This document shows positions 33,842 to 44,655 of a DNA stretch of 64,000 nt, piece by piece (position 1 is the first letter of the stretch; every line of letters begins with the position of its first letter). The stretch lies in NCBI GenBank assembly GCA_036346255.1, contig CM070632.1, forward strand, positions 47,194,896 through 47,258,895, given 5' to 3'. The position numbers and the translations under genes are program-made. The notes beneath the pieces were generated by a model. That model did not search any database. It was not told where the DNA came from and saw nothing but the letters and a program-made list of their open reading frames with translations. The DNA comes from Ampelocalamus luodianensis (Eukaryota > Streptophyta > Magnoliopsida > Poales > Poaceae).

Positions 33842-36569
33842 ATGTCTGACGTCGTCAATTTCAAAATTTACTATGGTCGAGGGACTATTATGGAGGGTCC
33901 CGAGGGGATTGATTTGCGTTATTTCGAGTCGGCGATCGTGCCCCTACTAAGACCTGAGCAGCGTACATTCGGCGCTGTGATGCGGTGGTTGTTCCACACG
34001 TTCCAAGTGGACCATGATGTGTACGATCTGAGATTGAGTTGCCTTGCCCCCCGGGCAGGACAACCCACGTATTGGGAGTTAGTGCAGCTGAAGGGAACAA
34101 ATTCATGGCAGTCATATGTACGCATGGCGAGGGAGAGAGGGTGAAAATCGGTCCTTCTGGTCCAGGCATATGCCAAACCCACTCCACCATCCGTGGCTGA
34201 ACAAGAAGGGGGTGCTGACGCCGAAGAAGAAGTCGGGGACTTGAGCGCGGCGCACACAATGGCTAAAGAAGAAGGAGTTGCTGATGCTGTCGATGAAGAC
34301 TATGCCGAAGTAGCTCCTTCAGTCAGACAAGCTAGTGGGCTTGCTGACGAGGGTGAGGAGCTGGAAGCACTAGTGCAAAGGATGGATCTGGAAGACCGGG
34401 ACTACATGGCATTTTCAGAAGATGAAGGTTCTGATGACAAGGATGATGTGGACTAGCAGGCGGTTCCATTCGAGTGGAACACATACCAGTTCGACAACCT
34501 CGTCGTCAACGAAGGCTCCCATGTGCCGTGGGAGTACGACCAGAGCGAGGTTAGACTAGGAGCTATGTACAAATGCAAGGAGGCCGTGCAGGATGCGGTC
34601 AAATTCTGGGCATTATCGGTGCGACGCACATTCACAGTCGTCAAGTCTACCCTAAGATGCTACTACGTGAAATGCGGCATAGAAGGATGCCCTTGGCGAG
34701 TGCACGTATTTCAGCCTAAATGGGACACCTACTGGAAGTTTTCTATAGTGGTCCCTCACACATGCGTCGTCGCTAAGTCAGTGCAGTCCCACCGGAACCT
34801 GCCATCAGGCTTCATCGCCAACGTGGTTTACGATGAGATCGTGGATAATCTAGATTTTGAGCCACAATCCATCATTCGGGCCATTGAGGTAAGGTTCCAG
34901 TACACTATCAGTTATGCCAAGGCTTGGAGGGCAAAACAGAAGTTATTGGAATCAAGATTCGGCACGTTCGAGAATTCCTACCACAACCTCCCTGGGAAAC
35001 TCCAAGTCATACAAGACAGGAATCCCAGCACTCATGTCGATATTCAAGATGCTACACATCCGATGTGGCCCAATAAGAGGGTACTACAGCGAGCATTCTT
35101 CATCTTTGGTCCATGTATCAATGCATTCCGGCACTGCCATCCGATCTTGTGCATCGATGGTACATTCCTGACTGGGAGGTACAAGGGCCAGATACTGACT
35201 GCAATAGCGACGGACGGGAACAATCAAGTTATTCCCGTAGCATTCGCTTTCGTTGAAAGCGAGAACACGGATAGCTGGCTGTGGTTCCTGAAGAATGTGA
35301 GGATTTCTGTTGTGCAAGGCCGTCCCAACGTATGCCTCATACATGATCGGCATGCAGGTCTGCTGCGTGCAATAACTCAGCTGCAACGAGGAGAAAACGT
35401 ACCACTTCCATGGCCGGATCTACAGAGCAGGTGGGTGCAAACTTCTATAAGTAGTTCCGTAACAAGGACTTGATGAACCTGTTCAAGCGGTGTGCAACCA
35501 GAACTAACAGCGGAAGTTCGAAACACTCTGAAAGATTCTGGATGACCGGACCCAAACCCACAGAAGAGAGGCAGCAAGAAGGGCTGCCCCAAGCGCTGAC
35601 TAGGCCCCCGAAATATTGCCACAGCTACCCACAGACGGTCTTAGTGTGACGAGGAAGACAGGGGCACAGGTGAAATGCTTCTCGGAATGAATTGAGCACG
35701 AGCCTAAGGAGAAGTGGTTGGTGCTACATGACGGGTGTGGTGCTCAATATGGTGTCATGAAAACCAATCTAGCTGAGGTATACAACTGGGTCATGTGCAG
35801 CGTCAGGTGCCTCCCTTTGGTTGGTATTGTGGAGGCAATTCTCTGCGGTACCACAAACTACTTTGTTAACATATGCAGCAATGCGTCGCTTGCCATGGCA
35901 AATGACAAAGTATTCTACTCCGTCATGATCACCAAATACATGGAGGAGAAGAGCAAGAAGGATGAGATGCACCGGGCATTCAAGATGGGCACGAGGGAGC
36001 TTTGCTTTGAGATAATGTGCAGGGATAAAGGACGTCGCAGGACGAACCGCGAGAAGATCACCCACGAGTGCACACTACGCCGTGATAGTTGTGTATGCAC
36101 TTGCAACAAGCCCCTTCTTCTGCATAGGCCCTGCTCCCTTGTCATGGCCGCCTATTCGACGGTGGCGCAGCATCCTGACCAGTACCTCTCTGACTATTTC
36201 ACCAAAGAGGCGGTGATGCAAACCTAGAGTAGAGAGATGTCTGGTTACGCCGTGGTTGGCCATTTCACTGGCCATCCCACTTGGGAGCAACTAATCTGGG
36301 CCGCGGACATTGGTAGGCTCAAGGGAAAGGTTGGCGGCGATGTGCACGCGCGATCAGAATGATATGGACGACGCAGAAGCCGGACGTCGTACGAAGAAGT
36401 GCTCCATTTGCAGGGAGTCTGGGCACACCTTCAAGATATGCCCCACGTGAAATCCTCAGGACGAAGGAGACATCGGCACTCCGGACGTCACCGTGGGAAC
36501 CTCATCCGGTGTCCCGACTCGAGGCAGTGCACATGGGAGACGTTGAGGTCGCGACCACAAGAAAGCACG
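33842..36569 (+). pseudogene. MULE transposase pseudogene 2
   Basis: The frame starts at the ATG at 33842 (MSDVVNFKIYYGRGTIMEGP) and is in one phase to 35473, broken only by TGA at 34142-34144 and TAG at 34454-34456. Order: N-terminal domain shared with MULE 1; acidic linker; zinc-binding FLYWCH-like part (RTFTVVKSTLRCYYVKCGI, HTC) near 34620-34770; DDE core with LCIDGTFLTGRYKGQIL near 35150 and LIHDRHAGLLRA near 35340. After 35430 a frameshift occurs. MKTNLAEVYNWVM, carrying the expected glutamate context, lies in another frame at 35757. A CCHC knuckle (KKCSICRESGHTFKICP) sits near 36390-36445. Upstream, CTCGGGTAATTTT and GGTGTAGTG could be a leader intron. There are few breaks, so it is younger than MULE 1 but inactive as read. 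Confidence 0.85.
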
Positions 36570-36869
36570 GATAGTAGTAATATATTATTGCCAATATTCT
36601 GAATTATCATTTCAATTAAGTGTTATGACGTTCTGCTGCATGTTCTATAATATCAGTGTGTATGAATTCCCAAGCGAATCGCAATATCACTTACCTTCCT
36701 CTTTATGAATCATTGATACCTCAATCGTCCTCGCAAAATTATTCAGAAATTAACCACAGTAGAACAACATACGACAATCACAAAATGTTATTGCGAGTCT
36801 AACAAATTTTGTACCGTTTAAAATTTATGAAAATAAAAAATCGGCTAAGTAGAATAGAGTTGAGGTACC

Positions 36870-37012
36870 TGTCGCCAGTTGAACTGGCGACAGAGTGCTG
36901 TCGCCATTTGAAACGGCGATAGCTACTTGTCGTCAGTTGAACTGGTGATAGATAGCTCAACCGGCGACAGGGGGGCGACAAGGTCCCTATCGCCGGATCA
37001 ACTGGCGACAGG
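36870..37012. repeat. Right subterminal palindrome cluster of MULE 2
   Basis: CTGTCGCCAGTTGAACTGGC-type units recur about five times with variants, mirroring the left cluster at 33395-33560. They abut the right inverted repeat. Confidence 0.65.
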
Positions 37013-37100
37013 GAGTCATTTTTGTAATTTTTTGGGCGACCATTTATTTGTGTAAATATCTTTTAAAAATATATTATTCAAAAAAATCGAGGGATTTACC

Positions 37101-37177
37101 TCTGGAACTGTGGAGGTAGAATAACGTAAACAGATGTGATAAGCCATTGGAGCATTGTGGTCATAACAATCATCAAT
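37101..37177 (-). other. Candidate exon interrupted or bordered by MULE 2
   Basis: On the minus strand TTTTACTATTGCAG precedes an open stretch IDDCYDHNAPMAYHICLRYS TSTVPE that ends CCAGAG, with GTAAAT immediately after. The GTAAAT belongs to the MULE terminal sequence. I do not recognise the protein. Together with minus-strand exon candidates at 41.2-42.3 kb it may belong to one gene, now split by two transposons. Confidence 0.3.
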
Positions 37178-37460
37178 CTGCAATAGTAAAAGCAGCACAT
37201 GTGAGTTGGATGTAATCATATCTCAAAACATTTTGGGCAAAACTGTCGAGAACCAAGAAGCAAACCCAAGTAGAGAATATAGCCTAGCGGTGTCCAAGAA
37301 ATAAACATGAGTGATCCAAATTAGCTATTAAGTAACTAAAATAAATCAAAGCATGACCTTCCTGCCTCGTAAATCACAGCTGAGTAAAGATTGTTTGTAG
37401 GCTATGCCATTTTATAGAATACCATAACAGAGCACCTGGATAATTTGTGTTGTGCATCAT
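37178..37460. other. Intron-like flank
   Basis: AT-rich unique sequence lies between the candidate exon and the Copia LTR. Nothing else is seen. Confidence 0.3.
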
Positions 37461-39642
37461 TGTAAGATCGAGGAGGCTGACTAGAGGGGGGTGAATAGGC
37501 GTTTTTAAAACTTCTATGCGCTAAAACCGATTTCTAATGCGGAAGTTAATACAAATACGGTTTTGCACAATTAAAGCCTAAAACAATTAGGTTCAACTAA
37601 GTGCACCAACAAAACAAGTCTATTGATACTTATCAATCAAGCGTGGACTTGTAAGCAATTCAATTTAAGCAATGTAAATGATACTATTTCAATCATATAC
37701 AATGAATAAGCAATTTATTACAAGGTATATAAATTGCACAATGTAAAACAATATGGTAGAGCTCAAGAATGCAAACCACAAGATGACACTGCGATCTTTT
37801 ACCGTGGTGTTCGGAGACTTGCCGGTCTCCCCTAATCCACGTTGAGGGAAACCCAAACCAATTGGACCGGCTCCACGAATTAAGCCTTCCTTTGAGGTAT
37901 CAACACCTCGCTCCACTAGGGTTGCTCTTACTCCACTCCGGAGATGGCGAGCACCAAGCCACTTACAACCACCGGGCCTTCTCACAAGCTTCACTTGAGA
38001 AGATCACCGGACCACAACGCTTCCACGCCGTCTAGGTGTCGGCAAACACCAAGAGTAACAAGTCTTCAACTTTCACTTGAACCAATCAAGTGTCAAAGCT
38101 CTCGTGGATACTAAATCCACCACCTAATGCAACACATGCAATAGGATTTCCCTCTCAAACCTCACTAAGTGCAACACATGCACAAATGGGTGCAGAGGGC
38201 TTGCTCTTTGCTCAATGGAATGTCTAGGAGCACCAGCAACCTCCCCTCACACGGCCAAGGTGGGTATTTATAACCCACACACAAAAACTAGCTGTTGGGA
38301 GGAGTTGTGCTGAAAAAATCAGCAGGGCCGGTCTGACTGCAGGCAAATGGCCGGTTAGACCGCACCCCCTCCAACGGTCAGAAAAATAGCCGTTGGAGGA
38401 CCTCCGGTCTGACCGCCAATCAATGGCCGGTCTGACCCGCCAGCCCGGTCAGACCGCTCGACACACTACGGTCAGACCGCTTGGCCGAAACCCAGAAATG
38501 TCGCTCTCTGGAAAAAGCTGACCGCGGCGTTTAACCGCGAGTCCGGTTAGACCGCGCCCATGCCGCCGGTCAGACCGCGACCCGGTCAGACCTCTCCAGC
38601 AACTACGGTCAGACCGCTCCAGAAGAGAAACTCAGAATTTTGCATTTCCATTTCAATTCAAACTTGCAAAACTCATTTGCAGAAGATATGAAATGCAAAC
38701 AAGGCATGTAGGTGTGATTCTCAACAAGTTGCAAAACACATTTGCCAACTGTTAGAATCAAACCACAAAATGCACTTCGCTTCAACTCAATTAGCAAAAC
38801 ACATTTACCAAATTGACGCGTGATGCAAACAATGATAAAAGCGAGATTCTCAACAAGTTGCAAAACACATTTGCCAACTTTTAGAATCAACGCTATAAGG
38901 AATAAGGTACATGGACTTAAACCATTTGAAAAACACATTTGCAAAATCAAGTCACATGCTACAAGGAATATCCATGGGCCACAACTATTTGCAAAACACA
39001 TTCGCAAATATTGGCAACATGTTAAGATGAGCTAGAGCAAACACAATGAGCTATCAACACATGACTAACTCAAACTACTAGTCAAAACCCCTCTTAATAG
39101 TACGGCATCCTATACTAGCAGTCCGGTCTCCCGACCAAATACCGAGACCAGTAAAAAACTAGGAACAAATCCTTAGCCCTAGCTAGTCATACCTTTGCCT
39201 TGCACAACCACTTAAAGCTTGATGACGCACATCATCGCTTCAAGTCCGGGTTATGGACATGTATCAACTCATGACACGCCTTTTACTTGCCCTTCATCAA
39301 CACATGATGGATCCTCTAATCTTGGTGATCAACATATGATCATTTATATGCATCAACATGTGATGCACCATTTACTCCAAGCTCTTCACTTCAATATCAT
39401 CAACACACAATGATCTTCTTTACTTCGGGATCTTGTCTAGAACATTATCAACACATGATGATTTCTCTTCATCCCGCGTCTTTACTTGATGACTATCAAC
39501 ACATGATATTATCCCAAAATCTTTAACCTCATGGAACATAACATATTTCACCAACTCATAGAAAAATGTTAGTTCCACAATATTATTATCATTATTTACC
39601 ACATCATACCATTAACACATAATGGTGGGACAAGATACCACA
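37461..39642 (-). mobile_element. LTR of a Copia SIRE-like retroelement (2.18 kb), minus orientation
   Basis: The plus strand begins TGTAAGATCGAGGAGG ... AGAGGGGGGTGAATAGG and ends GACAAGATACCACA, so on the minus strand it runs TG...CA. Beside the right edge the complement of TCTTTCCCTCTTTGG (39643-39658) is a purine tract, marking this as the 3' LTR. Arrays inside: GGTCAGACCG-type palindromes at 38310-38630, TTGCAAAACACATTTGC at 38650-39010, and ATCAACACATGATG at 39240-39620. The family label rests on the purine tract with ATTGATGA words and the GAGGGGGGTGAATAGG end. No partner LTR is in the window. Confidence 0.6.
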
Positions 39643-40640
39643 ATCTTTCCCTCTTTGGTAATTGATGATAATCACTTCAATAACAAATAATTGAATGTAA
39701 TTGGTATGAGTATATATAAACCACACAAGTTATATGTACTCAAAGGATTTATGAGCATATATGAACTACGCAAGTCTCATATACTCATATGAATATATAC
39801 GCACTACACAAGTTGTATATATTCAAGGATATGAATATATATGAACTACACAAGTTACATACACTCATATGAATATATTAACTACACAAGTTAAATATAT
39901 TCAAGGATATGTTTCAAAGTAAAGATCCTAAATATATGTAGACAAAATAATATGGATCAATACTAATAAAACCACAAAACATAGAGTGGACTCCCCCTAA
40001 ATGTGTGCATACACGAATGTGTAATTAAAACATATACACATATTCAAATTAAACTTTCAGTAGAGTTCAACCTATATTTTGGATCCGAGGAATGCAACAA
40101 GATAAAATAAAATGATGTCGAAAGTATACCTCTATGATGTTTAAATCCAACTGAGACTAATCATGAGATATAGCAATATAGATGAGTTAGTCTCACAAAT
40201 AGGTTTATCAATACGAACATACCTATTTGGATTTTCCCTTTTATCTCCAAGCTAAGACTAAACAATTTGTATGACAATAGAAGTGTTAGTCTCATAGATA
40301 GATTTGTCATATGGAATGCATACCTCATTTGATTTCCACCTTTTTATCCAAGCTAAGACTAAATAATAGGTATATCAATAAGAGTGTTAGTCTCATAAAT
40401 AGATTTGTCATATGGAATGCATACCTCATTTGATTTCCACCTTTTTATCCAAGCTGAGACTAAACAATATGTATATCAATAAGAGTGTTAGTCTCATAAA
40501 TGATTTGTTATTAATAACCAAAACTCCATTAACACATAATGACGGGTCTAGATTCTTCAACCATCACCACAACAACACAATCTCAATTCTCAACATGCAA
40601 GGTTGTAAAATCACAAATTGTCGTTGGCACTCAGACAACA
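39643..40640 (-). mobile_element. Internal 3' region of the Copia element, with repeats
   Basis: Downstream of the purine tract lies non-coding, repetitive DNA. AACTACACAAGTTATATATATT-like words occur at 39715-39905. A phrase of about 110 bases with AGTGTTAGTCTCATAAATAG and CCTCATTTGATTTCCACCTT is repeated three times at 40190-40500. No gag or pol sequence follows. The right limit is uncertain, so the element is 5'-truncated or non-autonomous. Confidence 0.5.
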
Positions 40641-41201
40641 CTTTAGTACGAAATACTCGGACATGTTTGGATGCAAGCCTTCTCATGGAAGTAAGCATAG
40701 TTGGTATAACACATGTAGAGGGGGAAAATGTAAGAAGCACTAAACAACAATACTATATATGCATTTCCTTTTGGTTAGAACATTAGGAAAATATGAACTA
40801 TCGTATATGTTTAAGCACAATGAAAAACCATCTCTCTCTCCAAACAGTCACAGGAGTGAAGCAAACAATGTAAAAGGAGAACATAATCACCTTATTATAG
40901 CTACATGCAGCAGGGAACAGCTCCAGAAGTCTACTTTGGTCTGATATAGCAGCAATAGCTTACTGCATCGCCTTGCTATTTAGCCACAGAGCAGGGTAGG
41001 CTGATGACACGTTAAAAATTCTGAAGAATGTAAAGCATGTAGGTAGGTAAAATATCCCTGAAAATAAGATGCATGTGTTAATCATTGAGCAAGTTGTTCA
41101 TAAACTAAGGATCGAAGGAACCTCATACAAAGCCACATATATTTTTGAAAACAGAATAGGGGGATTACAGCTATCTGGGAATCATATAGTTATAGTCTCA
41201 C
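40641..41201. other. Intron-like sequence, no firm gene
   Basis: On the minus strand TTATTTTCAG lies before GGATATTTTACC near 41080 and could be a further exon (GYFTYLHALHSSEFL), but no donor follows. Otherwise the sequence is AT-rich and unique. Confidence 0.25.
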
Positions 41202-42829
41202 CATACTGTTTGCTGGAGATGCAATAGGCCGAATGTGCTGGCAGACGACATCGCAAACAACCTCAAACAAAATATGGAAGGGTAAACTGAGATTCAGTTC
41301 AATAGAACCCCACCAAAAGAGCATACAAACTGCATTCATAACAAAAACGTACTAAGGCATCATTTACAATCATATGTGTCATACAAATTATGGCACATAC
41401 TCTCTTTGCCAACAAATGAATTACCTGAGCTTTAAAAAAGTATCTCAGGGACGGATACTAAAAGATAACGCATACATGATAAATCTGATGGAAGTTGGTT
41501 GGTATTAGAAGACAACACATAGACAGAAATAATGCAACAACCCATAAATACCACTGCATCAGACACTTCACAAATGATTAATAAATTCAGTAAAACATGA
41601 GCACACACATTTCTCTTGGTGCAGAAAAAAGATTCGAGTAAAGAGAATCCGTATGGTGTACAGATTCTTTCAGCACAGTCTACATTCTCAACGTGGTGCC
41701 ATGGACAAAAGCAAGGAAATCAAGATAAAGTGATAACAACAAGGGGATAGATAGGAATGCCATTTTTTGTTGGTATTTTTAAGTACCCAGACCCAAAAAA
41801 AAAAAGATTACCATAGCAAAATTTTGAAGTTGCTTATAGAAGCGTTTCCATGCACTATAATCTGGAAAAGGTATGGTCATCTGATAAAGATATTAAGGAT
41901 CATATCAGATATGTGAAAGAAATTGGATGCATTATCTTGAACTGGAATATAATTTGTAGACCATCTTAACTAATATTTGTCCATGTGTTAAATCAGTGAC
42001 CAGGGCCCCAATACATTGTTAAAAGAGTGAGCAAAATGGGTCATTTTCGCCACAGCATATCAAGGTGGCATTGTAATTATACACACTAAAATGGTAAGTC
42101 AGCCTTGACTTTAAGTTCGTGAAAACAAATATTAAAAAGGAAGAAGGAATTGAACAGGGAGCGAAGAAACTGAAATGCTGGGCTACCTTCAAGTACCTTC
42201 CTATTGCTCCATTCATCTTGTAAGCGATCTTTTTAAGATCAATGGCACATGTCAAGTACATTTTTGTAGAATGAATCTTCAATATAGCAAAGTGGGACTA
42301 AAGTAACTAAACAACAGCTTAGTACTTAAAAGTTAGCAGACATATGATAAAGCATTCACTAAATAATAGCTAAGTACTCCAAAATTAGCTGAGATATGAT
42401 AAAGCAGTATGAAATATGAACTTCACATGCTCATACAGAATCAATATGGTGGGTACTGGACCACTTAAACCATCCTTCGATATAGAAATTGTAGATCCAA
42501 GATGCTCTGGGAAATAGAAGAGCATTTATATCGGGAAGGACGGGGCGCCGACGCAGACGGGGAAGAGGGGCTAGGACGCGGCGGGCTTGGAGCTGAGGAG
42601 GACGACTCGGGCCGTGGACACGTCGGGGCAGCGCAACCAGGGAGGACGTTGCGCGGACACGCTTGGGGAGGAAGGACTGTGATGCGGCAGCCTCAGAGGC
42701 GACCAGCGCGACGAAACCGAGGAGGAGGACGTGGCCGGGCGCAGCGGAAAGCGAAGGAGACGATGCACCCGAGCCGAGGCAGGCATCGCAGCTGAGGAGG
42801 TCTAATCCGCGCAGGGCATGGACCGGCAC
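41202..42829 (-). CDS. Candidate split gene, unrecognised, minus strand
   Basis: Several short open segments have good splice sites on the minus strand. 42276-42187 is 30 codons (IHSTKMYLTCAIDLKKIAYK ...) between GAAG and GTAGCC. 41880-41812 is 23 codons (MTIPFPDYSAWKRFYKQLQN ...) between ATCAG and GTAATC. 41457-41425 is 11 codons (YPSLRYFFKAQ). 41329-41202 is 42 codons plus two bases (CMLFWWGSIELNLSLPFHIL, then FEVVCDVVCQHIRPIASPAN) between TGCAG and GTGAGA. A GC-rich frame at 42829-42480 could be the first exon. I do not recognise the family. The phase between the third and fourth segments does not match, so the model is incomplete. It may extend to 37.1 kb across the Copia insertion. A gene, a pseudogene or chance all remain possible. 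Confidence 0.35.
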
Positions 42830-44330
42830 CAGAGAGGAGACAGGGAGGAGGCGAGGTGAGGCAGGGCTGCACGTGGGGGTGGGGCGGAAACGGCGAGGGC
42901 GAGAGTGGCGCGTGGGGGTCAGAGCGGAGACGGGGAGGACGCAAGGCGAGGGTGACGTGCGGGCGTGGGAGGAGATGGGGAGGACGCGAGGCGAGCCAAT
43001 TCTCTCGCGTATAGATCAAAGAGAGATACCTTCGTGAGTGCAATGATTCTTAGTCTCACGCGGAAACCATGTGCACGGAGATCTTTGCCTTTGGTGATCA
43101 TAGCATGTTGAAGATCCAGGTGTCGCTTTTTATCCAGTTCAATTTTCGATTAAAGGGTCGGTTGAGTTGCCTTGATGTTGCTTCGATGAGTCTTGTACTG
43201 TTATAGTTTCTGTGATTTGAAAGGCATTCCGAATCACTCGAGTTTGTACATGGAGTGATTGTCATAGATGTACATCTTTTGAAGGGGAAGTAGTGTTGTA
43301 AATTAAAATCTTTGATGTTGTATCTTTTGAAGGAGAAGCTGTTATATATGAGATGGTTAATCTCTCTATGCTGTTATTACAGAAACAAATTCTCTGGGAG
43401 AGGCTCAGATGGAGGGGGAGAGGGGATCCAACAGGGGGGGGCTTATGGAGGCCCTCCCCCATAGAATTTATTTCCTGTTATTATTGGGATGTGTCTGTTC
43501 GGGAAAGATAATGCCGAGATCATGAAATGCAAACCATATTACATGGCATTGCATCTCCTGACAAATAAAAAGCTATTGTTTCTACAATTCTACCCCAAAA
43601 GAACTACTGGGAAGTGTTTCTGCAATGTGGTGAACTTTGAGTTACATTTTTTGATATTAATTCTTTAATAATTTCCTATTTTAATAGTTGCAAAAATATT
43701 AAGAAAATAACATATTTGTCCTAGATACAAACGCATAAATGATAGTTCTGTAAAGATAAAGGTTGTGTACCATTAATTTTTCAAGTGAAATTACATACGA
43801 AAAAAGTAGAAAAACAGTGATATTTTGTCCTTTTTAGCCAGCAAACAAATAGTAGCTTATGTCGAAGGTATATTTCATCAATATTTCTGCAAAAAAAAAT
43901 ATTATTTACACTAAATCAGCACACAAACATACGTTCAGAACCTCATAAATATTTCAGATATTTCATTCTTCTTTCACAGCAATAAGCCAGTCCATCAAAA
44001 AAACAAAGAGTTAAAAGGTACAGTTGCTTTTTAGCCTAAAAAATCAAAAACAACTTTTCAGACAAGCTGTGTGCAATTTGACTTCTCTTCATTCTATAGC
44101 TGCCTCAGAAGCGTTGATTGATTAAGCAATCAGGATGAATTGATCAAAGCTTCACCCTTGTCACAAATTCTCTTTTGCATTCGCCTGTATACTTGCGTGC
44201 GAGTGTGGTTTGATCGAATGCTGTAAGATTAGATTCTGTAAATTGTGATAAGAAACCAAACATTCCCTAAGGCCTCCCTTTGCTCCCTATATTCAGAAAT
44301 CAGAATAGAAAAAAACATTGCAATACTTAC
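42830..44330. other. No gene seen
   Basis: GC-rich purine-biased sequence at 42830-43010 has overlapping frames without motifs. AT-rich unique sequence follows. A G-run lies near 43430. Confidence 0.3.
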
Positions 44331-44472
44331 GTTTTCTGGGCAGCACAACCCCATCGCTGGATTTACGATGAGCAAACCAAAATCCAAGACGAACAGCGTT
44401 AGCAAAATATCTGCCATTCTCATCACCAAGTAAAACAACATTACGCCGAGCTGGGAGTTCCGAAAATTTCAT
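44331..44472 (-). other. Candidate first exon, unrecognised
   Basis: On the minus strand an ATG at 44472 opens MKFSELPARRNVVLLGDENG RYFANAVRLGFWFAHRKSSD and continues to GTAAGTATTG, a strong donor. It lies downstream of the RPL34 stop on the same strand. No partner exon was found to the left. I do not recognise it. Confidence 0.25.
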
Positions 44473-44655
44473 AGAAGGATCCACACAAGATTAAGTATAC
44501 TAGAGAACTAGCGCTCAAAATTTAGAAAAATCACATCAATCTCATACTAGCAGCACTAGAAACAGGATTCCCCAGATTCAGAAGAAAAAATTTCTTGCTT
44601 GCTTAAACAAATTCGAAGAGGCTTAAACATAGTGGCAATGTTATCTTGCAATCGT

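Larger units (their letters stand above)
33301..37100 (+). mobile_element. Mutator-like element (MULE 2) with about 100-bp inverted repeats
   Basis: The left end GGTAAATAC... and the right end read inward GGTAAATCCCTC... share long identical words (AATAATATATTTTTAAAAGA, ATTACAAAAATGACTCCCTG). The inverted repeats cover about 33301-33414 and 36985-37100. Inside both ends lie palindromic CTGTCGCCAGTT/AACTGGCGACAG units. The interior holds one transposase gene on the plus strand. I found no clear 9-bp target duplication (ACCTCAAAT versus TCTGGAACT), so the ends have decayed or are slightly misplaced. Confidence 0.8.
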
